A DNA stretch of 17,745 nt from Mucilaginibacter sp. GTDB taxonomy: Bacteria > Bacteroidota > Bacteroidia > Sphingobacteriales > Sphingobacteriaceae. The stretch is from contig JAQBNY010000022.1 in NCBI GenBank assembly GCA_028288315.1, forward strand, positions 1-17,745, given 5' to 3'. The stretch's first letter is position 1; every line of letters starts with the position of its first letter. Below, piece after piece: positions 15,377-17,745 of the stretch. The notes beneath the pieces are model-generated. The model made no database searches. It was not told the DNA's origin and worked only from the letters and a program-made list of their open reading frames with translations. Position numbers and translations under genes: made by a program.

Positions 15377-16492
15377 TTATATATTGATTTTTCTATCGCG
15401 GGCGATGTTTTTCCATTCACCTGTAACTTTCTGATCTTCAATTGTTATAGCAATATCATATAAAGCGATTGTTGGGCAAATATGATAAGGTAATCCATAC
15501 AAAACATCACCTACTTTATAGGGATGATCTTTGCCTGCATCGGCCACTAAATGCTCTTCGCTTTGGCTGGTAAATACCAGTTCGGGCGCATTTAAAAAAT
15601 ATATCCTTTTAGCTAATTCATTTTCTGCAGATACCGATTTGTGACCAACATCAATACAGATTTTGGTATCATCCGGTAAGGATACTACCCTCGCAATAAT
15701 CAGTGCCGCAGTTTGAAATTCCTGCTCTTCAAAAGCTAACTGGTATCCCCTGTCCCAATAAACAAACGTACCCGGGCTGCACTCTATTTTTTTTACACCG
15801 GCAAGTAACGGAAATGTTGGAGAGCCACCTGCAATAATAACCGGCTCATGATAATCTTTAATCATAATAGCGCTTGCCAAATTATACACAGCTTTCATTG
15901 CTTCATTTAACCGTTCTTCCCTAACAGCAATATCTGCATCATGTATATGCCCATCATAGGCGTGCAAACCAAGCAGCTTTATTCCGTTTATTGAAATACA
16001 GGTTGTATATAACTCTAATGCATCTTTATTAGGCACTGCGCCCGTCCGGTTCATGCCAACATTCAGATCAAGAAAAACGGAGATCTGCAGATTGTTTTTT
16101 ATTGCTTGCTCGGCAATTTTTTTAGCAGTATCTATATTATCAAAAAGGCAGGAGTATGATGTATCATGATATATTTTTATCAGCTGGATAAACCTATCTA
16201 ATTTTGGCCCGGCGGGTTGGTAGGCCAATAAAACATCCGGGGCTTTGCACATACCCAGCATTTCAGCCTCGGCAATGGTGGCACACTTGAACTTGGCAAT
16301 GCCTGCCTGCAGCATCAGTTTAGTAACATCGGGGCTTTTATGTGTTTTTACATGCGGGCGCAAGCGGGTAACATCGCACATATAAGTTTTCACCAGGTCA
16401 ATGTTGTATTTTACCCTGTCGGGATACACCACCAGAGCTGGGGTATCCAGCTGGTCTATATCATTTATTACATACCACTCCTGCTCAGCCAT
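15377..16492 (-). CDS. Fold-III PLP enzyme, D-threonine aldolase / D-serine dehydratase-like
   Basis: A 371-residue alanine-racemase-fold enzyme. The Schiff-base lysine is Lys49 in RPHVKTHK (45-52). A glycine-rich phosphate-binding element, IIAGGSPTFP, lies in the middle (about 220-229). The C-terminal His337-x-Cys339 (LPYHICPT) is the metal-ligand pair of metal-activated D-threonine aldolases and eukaryotic-type D-serine dehydratases. It should therefore act on D-hydroxy-amino acids, either by aldol cleavage to glycine or by dehydration to a 2-aminoacrylate-type enamine; sequence alone does not separate these. The RidA-family gene directly upstream (9-base gap) would clear such an enamine, which slightly favours the dehydratase reading. 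No signal peptide. Confidence 0.9.
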   Translation of the reverse strand: MAEQEWYVINDIDQLDTPALVVYPDRVKYNIDLVKTYMCDVTRLRPHVKTHKSPDVTKLMLQAGIAKFKCATIAEAEMLGMCKAPDVLLAYQPAGPKLDRFIQLIKIYHDTSYSCLFDNIDTAKKIAEQAIKNNLQISVFLDLNVGMNRTGAVPNKDALELYTTCISINGIKLLGLHAYDGHIHDADIAVREERLNEAMKAVYNLASAIMIKDYHEPVIIAGGSPTFPLLAGVKKIECSPGTFVYWDRGYQLAFEEQEFQTAALIIARVVSLPDDTKICIDVGHKSVSAENELAKRIYFLNAPELVFTSQSEEHLVADAGKDHPYKVGDVLYGLPYHICPTIALYDIAITIEDQKVTGEWKNIARDRKINI

Positions 16493-16501
16493 AACTTATA
16501 A

Positions 16502-16969
16502 TTATTCGGCCAGTTCAAAAAGGGCTTCAATTTCAACAGGAATATTATCTGGTAATGAGCCCATTCCCACAGCACTACGTACGCCAATACCATTTTCTTC
16601 GCCCCAAACTTTAGCAAATAGTTCACTCGCACCATTTATAATAAACGGATGCTTTTCAAAATCTGGTGTACAGTTAACCATTCCCAATACTTTTATAATC
16701 CGTTTTACTTTATCCAGGCTGCCAATATTGGCTTTAATAGTAGCAAGCATGGCTAAACCAACCTGCCTTGCAGCAAGCTTACCTTCTTCGGCGGTCATAT
16801 CTGCACCAATGCGGCCAATAATTAAAGTACCATCATCCTGTACCGTTCCATGGCCGGATAGATAAAGGTATTTACCATCAATTAAACAAGGTTTGTAAAC
16901 ACCCAACGGTTTTGGTGCAGGCGGCAGATTTAAGCCTAACGCTGCAAAGTTTTGTTCAGCAGTATTCAT
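16502..16969 (-). CDS. RidA/YjgF-family protein, probable enamine/imine deaminase
   Basis: A 155-residue member of the longer YjgF/RidA subfamily (classical RidA is about 130). The trimer-forming fold is indicated by YLSGHGTVQDDG (36-47), the helix with AARQVGLAMLATIKANIGSLDKVKRI (66-91), and the terminal RSAVGMGSLPDNIPVEIEALFEL. Arg131 and Glu148 correspond by pattern to the carboxylate-binding Arg105 and catalytic Glu120 of E. coli RidA. RidA hydrolyses reactive 2-aminoacrylate and related imines released by PLP enzymes. Its place as first gene before a PLP dehydratase/aldolase-like gene fits that role. Its promoter must lie within 16970-17058, which I cannot resolve. Activity of this longer subfamily is less well established than for classical RidA. 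Confidence 0.9.
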   Translation of the reverse strand: MNTAEQNFAALGLNLPPAPKPLGVYKPCLIDGKYLYLSGHGTVQDDGTLIIGRIGADMTAEEGKLAARQVGLAMLATIKANIGSLDKVKRIIKVLGMVNCTPDFEKHPFIINGASELFAKVWGEENGIGVRSAVGMGSLPDNIPVEIEALFELAE

Positions 16970-17058
16970 TTTGTAAATCTATGAAGACTTGGCGCAAATC
17001 ATGCTTCCAGTTGCATCTTTTTGCTCAAATATGCAAAAATGCGTATATTTTCGTATCC

Positions 17059-17090
17059 AAAAAGAGCCGGGTATTTTTACCCGGCTCTTT
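17059..17090 (-). terminator. Intrinsic terminator of the beta-barrel protein gene
   Basis: AAAGAGCCGGGTA (17061-17073) pairs perfectly over 13 bases with TACCCGGCTCTTT (17078-17090) across a four-base loop. On the minus strand it is followed by a five-T run ending at 17059. It lies 23 bases beyond the stop codon at 17114 and insulates the RidA operon from that gene. Confidence 0.92.
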
Positions 17091-17113
17091 ACCTAATCAA
17101 CCATTTTTAAATG

Positions 17114-17745
17114 TTATAATTTAAAGGATATACCAAAATTTATGGAGTAATCTGCAAAGGCAGCATCACCAATCACATATGTACCTGTTCTGGCACTGTT
17201 CTCTTTATCTGTAACGCTTTGTAGGCGGTTACGTTTTAAAGCAATTGGAACATTAGCAAATAAGTTAACCTTTTTAAAGCTGTAGTTTAATGATGGCTCA
17301 GCAGAAAAAACATATCCCGGGCGACGGAATCCATTGCTTTTTCCAATCAGATCATAAACTGTCACACCCTCTAACCTTGCACCTGCAGATACGGTAAGTG
17401 CATTAATTGAGTAATTTACACCTAATCTTGCAAGGTACTGATCCGGTACACTTGTTATAGCCTCATTAGCAAGCGCCGCACTCAAAGTTTCGCGATATGT
17501 ACGTGTACCGTTGGTATTGCGTGGGTTGGCCATGTAATACAAATTGGTATAGCCACTAAAGTGGCTGCTCATATTTAGGAAACCATTGGCTTGAGCAATA
17601 ATACCAACACCACCATCTCCTAATTGAATAGACTGATCTACAGGGCGTTCTGTTGGGGTTACATTATAAAAGTGGCTCATATAATTATAGCTTCCGGTAG
17701 GCAGTTTAATACCTAAACCAACCTGTATGTTACCTTTATGCGATG
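17114..17745 (-). CDS. Predicted outer-membrane beta-barrel protein (5' end outside window)
   Basis: The frame is open to the right edge, so 210 C-terminal residues are visible and the start is missing. A Met codon at 17680 is internal: residues before it (GLGIKLPTGSYNY) continue the same strand-and-turn pattern. Alternating hydrophobic/polar strands, many Gly/Asn/Tyr turns and a terminal strand ending INFGISFKL are typical of an outer-membrane beta-barrel. GIKLPTG followed by long strands resembles the 'MetA-pathway of phenol degradation'-like transporter group, but this is weak. I cannot give a substrate. It ends at a strong terminator, so it is a separate unit from the RidA operon. Confidence 0.8.
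   Translation of the reverse strand, partial: SHKGNIQVGLGIKLPTGSYNYMSHFYNVTPTERPVDQSIQLGDGGVGIIAQANGFLNMSSHFSGYTNLYYMANPRNTNGTRTYRETLSAALANEAITSVPDQYLARLGVNYSINALTVSAGARLEGVTVYDLIGKSNGFRRPGYVFSAEPSLNYSFKKVNLFANVPIALKRNRLQSVTDKENSARTGTYVIGDAAFADYSINFGISFKL

Overview
The window looks like chromosomal DNA of a Bacteroidota bacterium, most likely a Sphingobacteriaceae member of the Mucilaginibacter/Pedobacter type. The grounds are an A+T-rich sequence with few Shine-Dalgarno sites, FtsX-like permeases that open with an IAWRNLYKNK motif, a DUF4251 protein, an NtrC-type regulator with GAYTDA in place of GAFTGA, and intergenic palindromes of the AGCTCCGTAGGAGCT and CTCTTGAGAGGGG kinds. The genus is inferred; no rRNA or other marker gene is present.

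Left region (1-7007): an efflux locus and its likely regulator. On the minus strand, in transcription order, lie a HlyD/MacA-like adaptor, a MacB/LolD-like ABC ATPase and an FtsX-like permease that runs off the left edge. Divergently transcribed are a sigma-54-dependent response regulator, a histidine kinase overlapping it by 11 bases, and an NADPH-dependent FMN reductase 6 bases further on. The region between the two arms holds a good -24/-12 (sigma-54) promoter match pointing toward the efflux genes. Three CTGT/ACAG palindromes lie about 50-145 bases upstream of its predicted start. The simplest model is that the kinase senses an envelope or toxic stress, the regulator binds the palindromes, and sigma-54 polymerase switches on the exporter.

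Middle (7008-10050): htpG (HSP90), preceded by a 13-bp perfect palindrome and closed by a clear intrinsic terminator, followed by a secreted DUF4251 protein and a small acidic protein of unknown function.

Right region (10081-17745), all on the minus strand: a partial outer-membrane beta-barrel protein ending at a strong terminator; then a tightly packed run of a RidA-family protein, a fold-III PLP enzyme (D-threonine aldolase / D-serine dehydratase type), an M19 dipeptidase and a large GH63-type glycoside hydrolase; then about 670 bases of non-coding DNA packed with palindromic repeats; then a Tat-signal TIM-barrel isomerase/epimerase-like protein. The first three genes of the run make biochemical sense together for catabolism of dipeptides and D-amino acids. 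The glycosidase at the end is harder to explain.

I found no phage, transposase, CRISPR array, tRNA or rRNA. The parts most worth a second look are the candidate sigma-54 control of the exporter, the RidA/PLP/dipeptidase/GH63 grouping and the repeat nest at 11110-11665.
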